From NCBI GenBank assembly GCA_026874595.1, contig CM049314.1, positions 57,832,300 through 57,896,299 of the forward strand: a stretch of DNA of 64,000 nucleotides, read 5' to 3'. Below, one piece after another: positions 1 through 11,830 of this stretch. Below the pieces are notes generated by a model. The model saw only the letters and a list, made by a program, of their open reading frames with translations. It ran no database searches and had not been told where the DNA came from. Within the stretch, counting starts at the first letter, position 1; each line of letters starts with the position of its first letter. This DNA is from Sipunculus nudus (Eukaryota > Annelida > Sipuncula > Golfingiida > Sipunculidae). Made by a program: the position numbers and the translations under genes.

Positions 1-1166
1 TGAATCATCTACAAGGTCTAAATGCAGAGCACAATATCCTTGAGAAGGTAAACTTTTCACATTTGCGTGATCTGCAAGCCCTGAGATATCTAATACTACG
101 GAACAACCGGATCAGTGAGTGCGTTACCTCAGGTGTTGCTGGTTGGATGGACCAGCTTCTATATTTAGACTTGAGTTATAACCACCTTGTCCTTCCTTTG
201 GATTTGGAGTTGTTTCCGAGACATCTTTCTCTTCTTCACAATCATCTATTCTGTGGGTGTAGAGTCCGATCTTTTGGGAAAACATTAGGTAGGCATGTAT
301 CAGCGGCTTGCCATAGTCCAGAAGTCATGACTAATATCAAATCGGATACGTGTTATTATGAGTATAACAATAAATTAAGAGCCCAAATACCACAAAGATG
401 TGATCCACCTGAAAAAGAAACGGTAGATAAATTACAAAACCGGTATAACTCTCTCCCAGATTGCACAATGCCATTCGTTTATTTAGACACAGTCAACAAC
501 AGGGAAAGTGTGGTATGTGTCGCTATCGGTGGACCGGGTATTGAGATAAACATGACGACACCGGATATGGAATCAATTATTCACCATCCACGTTTTCCAG
601 AAGAAATGTTTTCGATTGTCAATATACCAAGGTACCATGACGGCGAGTACATCTGTTCCGTGCGGAACCAGTTCAGCCGAGAAAGGGCGACCCGCACGTC
701 GACACTGGGCATCAATCGTTCGAGCTCATTTATCTCACAGTTCAAAGAAAAAGTTTGTGGAGGGATTGTGAACGGCACCAAAAGTCTGCAGGAGAACATA
801 ATTATCGTTATATTGTGCTTAAGTATCCTTGTGAATATTGTTCTTCTGGGGAAAGATTGTTATAAAATCCTGCAACAGAAAAGAAAGAGCAATGCGGATT
901 TAGTACGTCTGACCAATGTTTCACACATAAACACTCTACGAATCAACCCCATCCGACGATTCCGGACACAAGCGCCTAATGAGGATGGTCAATATCAAGA
1001 GTTCGAAGACGTAATGGATCCACGTGATCAGGTCATGGAAAACAACATATTGTACGAGCAAGAGGGTTCCCCGTGGGGAGCTGCCTCGTCACCCAAAAAT
1101 GTTGACACAGGCCATGCCCACTATTATTATGCTAGGCCACATCAGGTATTACTATGTGGAATGTAA
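1..1166 (+). CDS. LRR-Ig single-pass transmembrane receptor, 3' part (5' end outside window)
   Basis: The frame is already open at the window edge and runs to a TAA at 1164-1166, giving about 387 visible residues. It begins inside an LRR (NHLQGLNAEHN), continues through LRRs such as LRYLILRNNRIS and LLYLDLSYNHLV, then an LRR C-terminal cap (HLFCGCRVRSFGKTLG). An Ig-like region follows, with paired cysteines in VVCVAIGGPG and the typical DGEYICSVRNQF. A membrane span (IIIVILCLSILVNIVLLG) leads to a cytoplasmic tail of about 100 residues with several tyrosines (ILYEQ, HYYYARPH). The ectodomain is very close to the complete gene at 58578-59879, which shows what is missing: signal peptide and first LRRs. 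The tail is unrelated to that paralogue's short tail. The combination is that of surface recognition or adhesion receptors; ligand and signalling partner are unknown. No TIR domain is present. Confidence 0.88.
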   Translation, partial: NHLQGLNAEHNILEKVNFSHLRDLQALRYLILRNNRISECVTSGVAGWMDQLLYLDLSYNHLVLPLDLELFPRHLSLLHNHLFCGCRVRSFGKTLGRHVSAACHSPEVMTNIKSDTCYYEYNNKLRAQIPQRCDPPEKETVDKLQNRYNSLPDCTMPFVYLDTVNNRESVVCVAIGGPGIEINMTTPDMESIIHHPRFPEEMFSIVNIPRYHDGEYICSVRNQFSRERATRTSTLGINRSSSFISQFKEKVCGGIVNGTKSLQENIIIVILCLSILVNIVLLGKDCYKILQQKRKSNADLVRLTNVSHINTLRINPIRRFRTQAPNEDGQYQEFEDVMDPRDQVMENNILYEQEGSPWGAASSPKNVDTGHAHYYYARPHQVLLCGM

Positions 1167-3018
1167 ACGTGCGGACAGGGTCATGGACTTTAAATAAAAG
1201 GATCCAATGACATAATAATAACAGTACTGACAAAAGTTACGTTAGTGCAAATTAATTCTAAATTTAATACATGGGAAGGTTTGGAATCCGCAATTATGCT
1301 GTTTACACTTTAATTTTTATATTCATGTATGTAAAAAAGGCCCTTCATTTTTGTAGAAATAAAGTGGTTTTGCAAATGTATGTTTAGCAGTGGTAAGAGG
1401 AAACCCTTTCCTCTTCATCACACTTTTTCAAAATAACTCAGGTGTTGTTCCTGCTTGTGCATTCTTGTACGTTAAGGAATTTGATCTGGTAACAAACAAC
1501 GATGTAGGGGTAAGAAAGTACGAAAGTAAAACTGCTGACTCCTTATATCTCATGACAGTAGAATATGGTCATTTTTGCATAGGTTACCTGGCGGATATTG
1601 TATAGGCACAAATGTTTTTACATAAAATAGAAATCTTACTTTTTTTTCGGATTATCCCATCTGCTAAGATTATTCTGCAACCGTTATCATAATGTTTGAT
1701 CTGTAATATTGTTTTATTTGTGGCCTTATTTTGTTTAATGATACATCTTTCACTTGTGTATAGATAATTAGATATCATAACGTGTGAATGCATGCGTCTG
1801 ATATATTAATGTATGTAATAAAATATTCTGGAGTACATCTGCATCTTAGTATGATTTATTAATGTTGATCAAGCCTTATGGACACTAAATTCCAGGGTGC
1901 CCTCTTTTTTCTCTCTCTCTATCTCGATATATAAATAGATAGAAAGAGAGATAGACAGAAAGATATATTAAGATAATAAGTGAATAAAAAAGTAGTCTGT
2001 TTACATTAATGGTATTTCTATCATATTTTAGTTGTGTATGTTAGTCTAAAAGATGCAAATAAACATGAGACACAATCAAAATTTGAATTTTTAATCGCCG
2101 TTCCCCTGAATAAGTGCACCTTTTGTGTTTCCTTTATTCATGAGCTATGTCCGTGTTAAATTTATTTTCGTATTTGTAGCCCTCTTTACCTTTTATAGTG
2201 TTAGTTCTTTCTACGAGGCTTGTAGTTAATGATATGTTGGTTCAGTCAGCAAAGGTATAGCTCATGGCTGTAAAGGTGCCTTCTTTCAAATTTATAATCA
2301 TTTATCCCCAAAATATAAATCTATAGCAGTTGTGTTGGGCAGTTCTGTACAGAGCTACGAACAGTTAGATTATATCTCTTTGGTGAATGTTGCGAACATA
2401 ATAGAATATGTTCAATCCTTCATTTTGCAATGATAAGTTCAACACATTCCTCACGAAGTCCCTGAAGTCAACTTAAATCTTTCATCTTTAAAACAAGCCT
2501 GAACTAGGATCGTCTGCTGAGGAACATGATCTTACAGTCAATTGGTATACTTGCGGCTCGAAAGGCTTATGAAATAAGCTGTGACACGTCAATTAATGTT
2601 CCAAACAGGGTGATTAGGAGGACTGATTTTCTTTACAAGAGGCAGATTAAATATTTAGTGTATATTTGTCAACAAGAACTCCACCAATATTGACAAAGAA
2701 TGCCCCGTACACGCTGCAGCATAAGGGTGTAACTTGAAGGGAATTGCCTTATAATATTAAATTCATAGTACCAAAATTTATTTTTACCTGGACTCACATT
2801 AACTTTAAATGCCAATTGCATATCCCAAACACACGTGAAAATATAGATATTACATGAAATATTAACATGTACTCCTTATATACAACCAACGGACTCAAAG
2901 AAGGCTAGTTACAGAGGTAAAATTTTATATAATAAATCACGTATTGATCCTGGCCTTCGAATAAAACAAATTGGCAACAGGCGATTTATAATTTATGTCC
3001 ATATATACTCATTAATGT
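1167..3018. other. 3' UTR and non-coding DNA
   Basis: Downstream of the receptor stop there are two polyadenylation signals, AATAAA at about 1193 and 1358, so the transcript probably ends within the first 250 bases. The remainder is AT-rich with a short TC/GATA-like simple stretch near 1905-1970. I see no gene in it; the short open frames at 1390-1605 and 1584-1793 have no recognisable content. Confidence 0.5.
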
Positions 3019-3283
3019 TTATGCATGGTTTTGAAGTGACAATGAGGATTTGTTCCTGTTAAAACGCCAAAAAAAAAAAAAAATGATATAACCATGAATA
3101 TTGTAAATTGTTGGACAAACAAATGTAAATGTGAGGTTATAGGTTACCGAGCTTATGCATGGTTTTGAAGTGACAATGAGGATTTGTTCCTGTTAAAACC
3201 CCCAAAAAAATAAAATGATATAACCATGAATATTGTAAATTGTTGGACAAACAAATGTAAATGTGAGGTTATAGGTTACCGAG
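3019..3283. repeat. Two-copy tandem duplication, unit about 134 bp
   Basis: The block starting TTATGCATGGTTTTGAAGTG near 3019 is repeated almost exactly from 3153. The copies differ mainly in the length of an internal A tract (about 15 versus 7 bases). This is a recent local duplication in non-coding DNA. Confidence 0.9.
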
Positions 3284-4890
3284 GTTATAGCTACCTACTT
3301 AAGAATGATTATGTGATAATATGCAACTGACAGGTCAGAAACATAATTATTCAGTCACAGTGTGTGATCGATATGGAGAAAGTTGAAACTACATTTGTTA
3401 CATAAACATAACTACAAAACCTTTTGATAAGCACTTGCAGTTTGGTCACAAAAGTCTAAGTCAAACTGTGGAAAGATAAAAATTTATTCACGATTTAATT
3501 AAATATATCAAAAACGCTTGACTGAAGGCCATATCGCATTTGTATTTAAATGAATTGAAGGATATTTAGATATCTATTGGAAACTAACAATGCATGTAAA
3601 ATATTCATCTGCTTTGCCATCATACATCTTCAAAGAAGTGTACTACGTCCAAACTCTTCATTTCTAACACGAACCTTCCGCCTCCTGAACACATATTTCA
3701 TGTGATTTCATGATATGACATAATTGGGAACAACCTTACCCCGCCTTTGTTCTCACGTTTATTGATTCCAATTAGACATCACTCTCTATAGTTACAGGCG
3801 CAGTTTGCGAATATCTGTTCATTCCCATCTGGATGTAGAACCGGATACATTTTGGACTGTTTGTCTGGATCCAGATCCTGATGCCCGGTCATTTTAATAT
3901 ACATCAATAGATATGGATCTCCTCGGTACTAATTCAGAGTGAGCTGAGGCATTAATTTGGTCTCTGTATCCTCATCCAGAACTAGATGATGGATCATTCC
4001 GGTATGTGTGACAATTTGTCCATGGGTTCTTGTATTATACAAGACTGCGGAAATTTAAAGTAACGAATAATTTATTATGTTGGTTGTTCATTTGGATAAA
4101 ACCGGCCTTTCTCAGAAGCACGATTATCATGCCAAAGAGTAGCTGTTTTTCACTCTGCTTATTCTTTACAAATTCCCACTATTCATCCAAGTAAGCCTAC
4201 CCCAATATTTATCAACACCGTGAATTTCGGTAGCTCACAACGTATTGTCGGATTGCCGTATTAGCATGAGGTTTTTATGATGATTCACAGAAATCCGAAC
4301 ACACCAAAACTGGGGTCGTCTTTAGGTCGTCTTTTCGGGTAAAAATATAGGATTTAGGTTAAATTGGAATGACTCGGGTGCTATAAATTAATTGATTACA
4401 TATTTACATAGCCCTTTTTGACAATGCCATCATCTTTTTGACAATTTCCTGGTATTTATGGTATTATCCAATTATTATAATTATGAAAGTTAAAGAGGTA
4501 ATTACACATAATGATCATTTGGTTCTTGATACAACCATGTGTTGAGACTAATTATCTGTGATAATCTCACCATTATTAGCGTAGATAAAAGCTGAGAAAA
4601 AAACACATCTATAAAAACTGCCGTTATATTCACAGAACGATTTTGTTAACATGGCCGGATCATACTGTTTACAACCAGCAAGTATAAAGAAAATAAACAT
4701 ATGTGCCATATGCAAGTACAAGCATTCCCATCTGTATGTTTGTTCACAACATAACCCACGCAGATATGGACGAAATCATTTGAAATTTGTGATGAACCAA
4801 TAAACCAATGACCCCAATGGCATTTTGAAAGTAAGTGTAAAATCTAGGATTATTTTGAGTTAATTAATATGTCATAAGTTTGCAAATGTA
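3284..4890. other. Non-coding DNA, nothing recognised
   Basis: AT-rich sequence with no long open frame, no convincing exon and no repeat structure that I could identify. Confidence 0.4.
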
Positions 4891-4900
4891 AAAATATATA

Positions 4901-4945
<45 letters not shown>

Positions 4946-4962
4946 ATATATATATATATACA
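4891..4962. repeat. (TA)n microsatellite with a TG interruption
   Basis: Nearly pure TA dinucleotides with a short TGTGTG interruption. It is one of more than ten such tracts in the window. Confidence 0.95.
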
Positions 4963-5284
4963 TGTTTTGAATCTTAAGTATAAATATATACGGATATGGT
5001 CATAACATGTTCAAATCTATGAGATATATGATCAGGGCAAACGTACATTGGATATATGTGATTATACTTGCGCATGTCAAAATTACGAATTGATGTAAGT
5101 GAGACACGCTCGTATTTTGTTTAAATAATTGCCTGTTATGCCAATGATGAAAAGAACACCATAAAAAACAATTACCGATTAAACATTCTGAGGCAGAACA
5201 AAATAGGATGAAAAAATATAAAGAGACATGTCTGGGATTTTTTTTTCACGTGTGCTTTGTCTGTGAATCAAAAGCTATCACTAA

Positions 5285-5520
5285 GGTTAGTTATCTGGTC
5301 TCTCGCTAGAGGGCGCATCACTCATCTTTAAACAGCATAAAAATAAATTCGGAGATAAATCAAAGAACAGAAAAAAACCTTAACAGAACTAAAATCTGGA
5401 TATAAACCACTGATGTAGGAAGAGTGTTATATTGAATGATAAGTTTATTAACTCTCTGTGCTTGAGAAATAGCTGGAAGCGGAATCTATATGTTACACAA
5501 ATATCCTAGTGGATATTAAG
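5285..5520. repeat. Diverged repeat, copy 1 (partner at about 6505-7035)
   Basis: Several landmarks occur in the same order at 5285-5520 and 6505-7035: a TTAGTTATCTGGTCTCTCGC-like start, a TAGGAAGAG block, and a TTACACAAATATCC-like block. The similarity is patchy, so this is either an old duplication or two decayed copies of one element. Confidence 0.35.
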
Positions 5521-5528
5521 CCGGGGTT

Positions 5529-5593
5529 ACACTACACGACAATCGCTTGTCACTCACAATTTTCAGCATTTCTGTGAGACTGTCGCGTAGTGT
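5529..5593. repeat. Short inverted repeat (possible element terminus)
   Basis: ACACTACACGACA at 5529-5541 pairs with TGTCGCGTAGTGT at 5581-5593: 13 positions with one mismatch and a loop of about 39 bases. It may be the end of a small inverted-repeat transposon. Confidence 0.55.
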
Positions 5594-5865
5594 CAACAGC
5601 ATTTTTCAGCGATAATCGCGTGTCGCAACAAATTATCGGCCTACAAAAAAAGTCTGATGACATGTCAAACTTTTTTCCTTACGATTATCGTTGGCTCGTG
5701 GAGTGTAAACAGAATTACGGCATTCACAAGGGCGGGTCTTGTGGTTCATCCAATAGGACAAAGCTTCTCAGGTCATGTGGCACTTGTATAAATCAAATCA
5801 CTGGGAATGCTAAGTGAAAATCCTTTAATAGTCAATTTTAGATCCAAGGATCCCTTGAACTACTC

Positions 5866-5878
5866 TCTCTCTCTCTCT

Positions 5879-5916
<38 letters not shown>

Positions 5917-6034
5917 TAACATATATATATATCGATATATATATATGTGTGTGTGTGTGTGATAGTGTGTTGGAGTAGAAATAAAATTTGAAATAGACTA
6001 TATAATTAACATATATAAATAGATAAATATTCTT

Positions 6035-6083
<49 letters not shown>

Positions 6084-6084
6084 A
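5866..6084. repeat. Compound (TC)n/(TA)n/(TG)n microsatellite region
   Basis: A CT run passes into TA runs, a TG run near 5947-5960, then about 95 bases of unique AT-rich sequence and another TA run at 6036-6080. A minus-strand open frame of tyrosine-isoleucine repeats here is only this simple sequence translated. Confidence 0.93.
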
Positions 6085-7035
6085 CACATATATACATAAA
6101 CATAGTTTGTAAATATATATTATAAAATTAATAAATAGTAATTACATGTATTATTAAGTATATATACATATTAATTATATATAGTCTATATTTATATAGA
6201 AGTGCTATATTTTTTTACATAAGTAGATGCATTTGCTTGCTTTTGTATATATAATACATATATTTATATAAAATGTTTATATTGTATATTAATAAAGATA
6301 TATATATATATACACTAATATATAAAAAATACTGGTGATATAATAAAGAAATATATATATATATATTATTTTATTTTATATTTAATTATTTAAAATTTAT
6401 TCATATTTTATCAAATAATAATAAATGTACAAATTGGCAACGAGTGTAAACTGGATTTTGTTGCTGAACTTTGTCGCGGTATTTATAACCATATAATTCA
6501 AAGCTCTCTCTTAGACTAGTTACCTGATCTCCCGCTCGATGGCGGAAGAAATACAACGAATGAGGCCACACCAAAATAAGTATCGTTCTACAGACTCCGT
6601 GGAAAAAAATATTGTGCGAACTTGCGTATTGTATTTATGTTTTTTTTTTTTAATTTTCAGGGTCGAGACGCAGAGCATTGAATTTTGAATATTGTCAGTA
6701 AATACATAAAACTTTTATTTAAATTCTTAAAATAGTGCATACAATCAACACACAATGTAGTTCATTTTCAATACCTTTATAATTTTTTTTTAATAATTCA
6801 AGGCAAATTACCAGAGATCATCCGAAAAAAAGGTAAAATTAAATTTTGTAGCAGTGAATCCGTAGAAAACTCTTTGTGTGGCTTATAAAGATAAATAAAA
6901 AAGACTCTGAAATAAAATACATTTATAAACTGTGGTTATAGGAAGAGAACGTTATCAAATAACAAACCCCCATTTTTCTTATCGTGTGGATGCATCAGTG
7001 TTGACAGCTGAACGTATTTGTTTACACGGATATCC
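6085..7035. other. AT-rich non-coding DNA, includes diverged repeat copy 2
   Basis: Very AT-rich sequence to about 6430, then from about 6505 the partner of the repeat at 5285-5520. No coding content recognised. Confidence 0.4.
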
Positions 7036-7143
7036 TGTATGACCGAGTGCAGTGCCTTCCTCCGCAGCCGGCGCTCGGGACGTTACTCATCCCACTGTAA
7101 TCCTCGTCATTAGCATCGGACGCCTTTGTCAGCATCGAATACC
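7036..7143 (+). promoter_or_regulatory. Candidate non-coding first exon or promoter-proximal segment
   Basis: This stretch is GC-rich and CpG-bearing compared with the AT-rich DNA on both sides (for example CTCCGCAGCCGGCGCTCGGG). It ends at a splice-donor match, ACC followed by GTAAGT at 7144. It could be the 5' UTR exon of the gene whose coding start is at 12045, which has an acceptor-like TTGTTCCAG just upstream at about 12014-12022. Inferred from composition and splice consensus only. Confidence 0.25.
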
Positions 7144-7160
7144 GTAAGTGAAAGTATATG

Positions 7161-7211
<51 letters not shown>

Positions 7212-7273
7212 TGTATGAATAGCCATGCTGGTTCATTTTTTTATAGATGGAAAGGGTATACACAGAAAAGTGG

Positions 7274-7320
<47 letters not shown>
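7161..7320. repeat. Two (TA)n microsatellites
   Basis: TA runs at about 7161-7209 and 7274-7320, separated by about 65 bases of unique sequence. Confidence 0.95.
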
Positions 7321-7325
<5 letters not shown>

Positions 7326-8665
7326 GTGTAAAGTCGTAGAGTAAGTGGTATTTTTATTCATCAACACATTATATGGACACATTATTTGAAAGTATTAGTA
7401 TATGATAATGTATATAATCGCTTATGTGAGGCTTATGAAAGGGATTTATGTCGACTAATCTAGCTCTTCCTTTATCGTTTGGACCATGGGGTATGTAAAT
7501 TTCTTCCGAATCGTACAACCGCTATGCTATGCATTACATTAATAATAACGAGTAAAGAAGAAATCTTATACCCATGGTATGTTTATGTCGAGAAAATATA
7601 ATTTCACATCAACATAGAAATAATAAATGGTTGATTCATTTTCACTCTGCGCGGGGATGGTACTATGGGGCGATTGCCTATTTCATTTACAAGAGTGTCA
7701 CGCGTGTGGTTGTTATTATTACTGGCCACGGATCTGAGCCAAGGCCTGGTTTTAATCATGACGTCTGCCGTCAAAGGGGCCTTATCCGATAACTTCTATG
7801 CGAGATAACGCCAGTCTCACCACAGGCAGTTCGTTTGTCTGTATCTACGTGTTTATAACAAACGACCTTTGAACTGATACATACGCAACCAAACACCTAA
7901 AACTGCAAGTTTTTTTTTGCGTGTATTGTGTTTAGTAATAGATTGTAGATAGACACGACACACTCATTAATCCCTTACAGAAACTACCAAAAAAAAATGC
8001 CTGCATTTCATCAATATATAGACAGAGCAGGCCATAAATCATATGAGTTATGAATACTACAGAAAATGTCGGTGGATAGCCGGCTTTTATGCTGGACATG
8101 ATTAACCCACGTCTGTACAAAGAATCCGTGAGAAAATTCACAGAACAGCAATGATAACGTTATATATGGGTGGAAATGATTATTACCATGTGTCATGGTC
8201 TGTTCCCGGTGTGAATGGACGACCTGTTTATGGGCCAGTGAGCACAAATTCTACTTTGTGTACTAGTACATCCCTATACTCGTCTGCGGGGGTGGGTGTG
8301 TGTGGGCCGCTGTGTATGTCCATGCGTGTGAAGCATGACCCTGTGTGTGTGTCTCCTTAGCGGGGAAGGACCGGAGGGAGTAACTAATTTTGTGATGAGC
8401 TACATATTGGTAAGCCTTATGAATGATTTATTATGATTGTTTAAAACACGTACATTTTTATGTAATTAAAAACAAAAGTTAGGTAACCTTCTGCATTACT
8501 AAGAAAAAACATGACGACCCCCCCCCCCCCAACATACAGCACTCTCAAACGTATTCACTGCCGAAATATGCATGATCTTGACTACTTATATAGATTCTCA
8601 CAGTAATTTTATACTTTGTATTTATTTGCCATTATAATTATTATTATCATTATTACGCGCAACAT
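7321..8665. other. Non-coding DNA
   Basis: Several short open frames (7574-7792, 8151-8360 and overlapping minus frames) have no domain, no good splice context and no repeat partner. A C homopolymer lies at about 8518-8530. I see no gene. Confidence 0.4.
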
Positions 8666-8700
8666 TATAAATAAATAAATAAATAAATATATATATATAT

Positions 8701-8771
<71 letters not shown>
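8666..8771. repeat. (AAAT)n plus (TA)n microsatellite
   Basis: AAAT repeats run directly into about 85 bases of nearly pure TA. Confidence 0.95.
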
Positions 8772-8772
<1 letters not shown>

Positions 8773-8798
8773 TGTGGTTGCTTGTTTATTCGGGAGGG

Positions 8799-8829
8799 TT
8801 TCACATTCGCAATATTCGCGAATGTGAAA
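8799..8829. repeat. Perfect 12-bp inverted repeat (hairpin)
   Basis: TTTCACATTCGC at 8799-8810 is exactly complementary to GCGAATGTGAAA at 8818-8829, with a 7-base loop. The following bases carry further TCGCGAAAAT motifs, so it may be the end of a dispersed repeat rather than a regulatory site. Confidence 0.8.
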
Positions 8830-9087
8830 TTATCGCGAAAATAAAACCGTCATGAATAAGTTATCACATGGTGGAGGCCACATTATATTGATCTTTTAAA
8901 TTATCTGTCACTGATTGACAATAACTGCAATTCAGTCCATGTTCCTGTGGGTCCCAGTCCAGTTGTTACAATTTTCTAAGATATTATTTGATATTATTTA
9001 TTTTTATAAAATAATGATTTCCTTTGTGTAAACACTGGAAAACCTAGATATCACGGAATTTATCTCCGAGAATATGAAACCAACCAG

Positions 9088-9091
<4 letters not shown>

Positions 9092-9127
<36 letters not shown>

Positions 9128-9136
9128 TATATATAG
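9092..9136. repeat. (TA)n microsatellite
   Basis: A TA run with a few GATATA interruptions. Confidence 0.9.
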
Positions 9137-9319
9137 TATTTGATTTATAATTGGTGGCCTTTAAGTAAAGTTAAAAATTATATTAAAAGATTTAAATTAC
9201 GACAAAGGCTTAGCTGAATGTTTGACAAAAACATAATTGTAAATCAGACGTAGATCAATAAAATAAAGCTTGTTCATATTGTTTCGGCCTTTAACAAACC
9301 TGTCACCAATAACTCTACA

Positions 9320-9565
9320 TTTTTACCTGGCCTATGGATCAGAGTTGGCTGAATATGTTTCCTGATATATGGGACAGAGTAAGCTGACGAGTGGGGCGAT
9401 GTAAGCTGAATATCTACTTGACATGAGATGCAGGGTTAGCTGAATATGTTCCCTGACATGTTGGCCAGAGTAAGCTGACGTGTGGGGCGATGTAAGCTGA
9501 CGTGTGTGGCATTTTAAGCTGAATATGTTACTTGAAATGTGGGGCAGGGTTAGCTGAATATGTTT
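9320..9565. repeat. Degenerate 35-bp-type minisatellite, left block
   Basis: Repeated phrases of the type GCTGAATATGTTTCCTGA and GTGGGGCGATGTAAGCTGA recur with spacings of about 25-36 bases. This is the same family as the arrays at 10009-10077 and 10990-11830. Confidence 0.85.
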
Positions 9566-9639
9566 TTTTTAATAATACACTTTCCTGAACTTATGAGCAG
9601 CTGATTTTTTTAAAATATTTTTGGTGGAGGTAACCGCCT

Positions 9640-10008
9640 CCATTTTTAATGCTGACTTATTTATTTTTTAACCCATTTCGGTTTGGGACTACTTGACAGG
9701 GCGGTAGCACTCGCTTCCTATCATTTATATTTGTATCCTGGTGTCATCCAGGCACGGTGTAAACCGCACCTGCGGGTCCTGGTAGTGTAATCAACCCCAT
9801 TGCTGGCCCATAACACTGAGGAACCCCCCAAGCGCACTCGCATGTGAGTGATACACGGCTATTGGGCACAACCTTTCCATTAAGCCTGAAGAGCGCTCAC
9901 TCTGGATGGGGGCCGACCGTGAAAAACCTCACCGCCTTGGCTGAGATTCGAACCCACAGATCCCGGCTTTTAGTCATGCGCTCTGCCCCTGAACCACAGA
10001 AGCCGGTT
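9640..10008 (-). mobile_element. tRNA-derived SINE, minus strand
   Basis: Read on the minus strand, the element starts with a tRNA-like head: GGCTTCTGTGGTTCAGGGGC carries an A-box-like segment and GGTTCGAATCT matches a B box about 40 bases later, the two halves of an RNA polymerase III promoter. The body contains TTTTTCACGGTCGGCC, GCCGTGTATCACTCACATG and GACCCGCAGGTGCGGTTTAC. The same body is at 14040-14240 (head missing) and, diverged, at 38293-38560 (plus strand). Minisatellite sequence continues on both sides, so the SINE inserted into the array. Confidence 0.8.
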
Positions 10009-10077
10009 AGCTGAATATATTTCCTGACGTGTTGGACGGAGTAAGCTCTCGTGAGGGGCAATGTAAGCTGAAATATG
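10009..10077. repeat. Minisatellite continuation after the SINE
   Basis: The phrase TTAGCTGAATAT, last seen before the SINE near 9550, resumes directly after the SINE head. It is followed by two more degenerate units. Confidence 0.8.
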
Positions 10078-10367
10078 ACAATATTACTTTTTTTAACCAA
10101 GCACAAGAATAAATACATAAAATAAAATCTTCAATACAAAAATGCATCCCTACACAAAGACAATAGTTACATTACAAATACAAACATGGACATGTTAAGT
10201 TATTCAGGAACACAAAAAACATGACGCCTTAAAATAACATAACTCAAATACACAGTACATGACATAATTCTATTGAGTGACATTAATACTATTAAGTTTA
10301 CATTAGAAATTTGAAATAGAATCATTGATTGTTTTTTCCACATGTAGATTTAAGTTTTTTTACAGTA

Positions 10368-10370
<3 letters not shown>

Positions 10371-10412
<42 letters not shown>
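10371..10412. repeat. (GA)n microsatellite
   Basis: About 21 uninterrupted GA units. Confidence 0.97.
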
Positions 10413-10414
<2 letters not shown>

Positions 10415-10985
10415 ACACAATATTAATTTCCAATGTTCTTAGTAAAGTACTTACTTGCTGTTGATATTTTTTACGATCAAAGTAGGTTCTTCAGGTATTA
10501 CATGTATAAATAACCTCACAGAGAATTTCGGACTGTGACTTAGCATAGAACGGTATAGGTGCTGGTACCTGACATTTGATCTGAATGCAGTTATCATAAG
10601 ATGTGAGGAAAGAAAATTAATTAATGTTTAATTATTATGACCGTGTTCACTACTTCTTTCTTTTTGTTGTACGGGAATATTCTCCTATACAATTAAGTCA
10701 TCAGACAGACATGCATATTTCATTTGACGGACCTTTAATCTGTGGAATATCAGACCTAAACTTGAACATTTCCTACTAAACATCTAAAGACATGGTAGCG
10801 GCTTTCACTTTTAGCTTTTCATGAACCCCAACCCATTTAGATTTCTTAATGTGTAACATAAACATAATTTATCTACAGATAGAATCAGTTATGCACGTTT
10901 TACAAAATATCGAAAAAATATTGATATTTGGAAAATGAACGCAATATGCGATTCGCGTTATACCAAAATATCAGTAATAGCAAGC
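10413..10985. other. Non-coding DNA
   Basis: No open frame of note and no recognised repeat between the GA tract and the large minisatellite. Confidence 0.4.
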
Positions 10986-10989
10986 AGCC

Positions 10990-11830
10990 CTGCTCACATG
11001 TCGGGCAATATAAGCTGTGGATATTACTTGACATGTCGGACATGGTAAGCTGAGGATATAACATGACAGGTGGGGTAAAGTAAGCTGGATAGGCTTCCTA
11101 AAATGTGGGGGAATGTAAGCTATAGATGCTACCTGATATCAGGGGCAATGTAAGCTTAATATGTTTGTTGACGTGTGGGGTAATGTAAGTTGACATGTGG
11201 GACAATGTAATCTGAGATGTTACCTGGCATGTGGGGTTATGTAAGCTAAATATGTTTCCTGACATTTGGGGTAATGTAAGCTGACATGTTGGACAATCTA
11301 AACAGGGATACTACCTGGCATGTGAGGCAAATCAAGATGGATATGTTTCGTGAAATGTGGGGCAGTGAAAGCTGTAGATGTTAAATGAAGTGTGGGTCAT
11401 GGTAAGCTTAATATTTGACCTGGCATGTGGGATAATGTGAACTGAATATTTGGCCTGACATGTGGGGTAATGTGAACTGAATATTTGACCTGACGTGGGG
11501 TAATGTGAACTGAATATTTGACCTGACATGTGGGGTAACCTTAATATTTGACCTGGCATGTGGGGTAATGTGAACTGAATATTTTACCTGGCATGTGGGG
11601 TAATGTGAACTGAATATTTGACCTGACATGAGGGGTAATGTGAACTGAATATTTGACCTGACATGTGGGGTAATGTGAACTGAATATTTGACCTGGCATG
11701 TGGGGTAATGAAAGCTGAATATTTGACCTGACATGTGGAGTAAAGTAAGCTGAATATTTTCCTTACATGTTGAACAGAGTAAGCTTTATATGTTACCTGA
11801 CCTATGGGGCAGTTTAAGCATCATGTGTTG
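10990..11830. repeat. Minisatellite, unit about 35 bp, roughly 24 copies
   Basis: The unit reads approximately ACCTGACATGTGGGGTAATG followed by TGAACTGAATATTTG. Copies are most uniform at 11404-11740 and degenerate toward both ends. Because 35 is not a multiple of three, the minus strand is open in rotating frames and yields a 108-residue open frame with a 35-residue period; this is an artefact and not a gene. Confidence 0.93.

Noticed and set aside
5825-6103. Minus-strand tyrosine-isoleucine-rich open frame (and similar ones at 8622-8804 and 28531-28947)
   Set aside because: Translations of TA microsatellites.
9940-10008. A tRNA gene on the minus strand
   Set aside because: It has A- and B-box-like elements, but it continues into a repeated SINE body and does not form a clear acceptor stem.
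11408-11734. 108-codon minus-strand open frame with repeating SNIQFTLPHMSGQIF-type text
   Set aside because: It is the 35-bp minisatellite read through in rotating frames; there is no start context, splice site or domain.
10990-11830. CRISPR-like array
   Set aside because: Units are contiguous degenerate repeats without unique spacers, in an animal genome.
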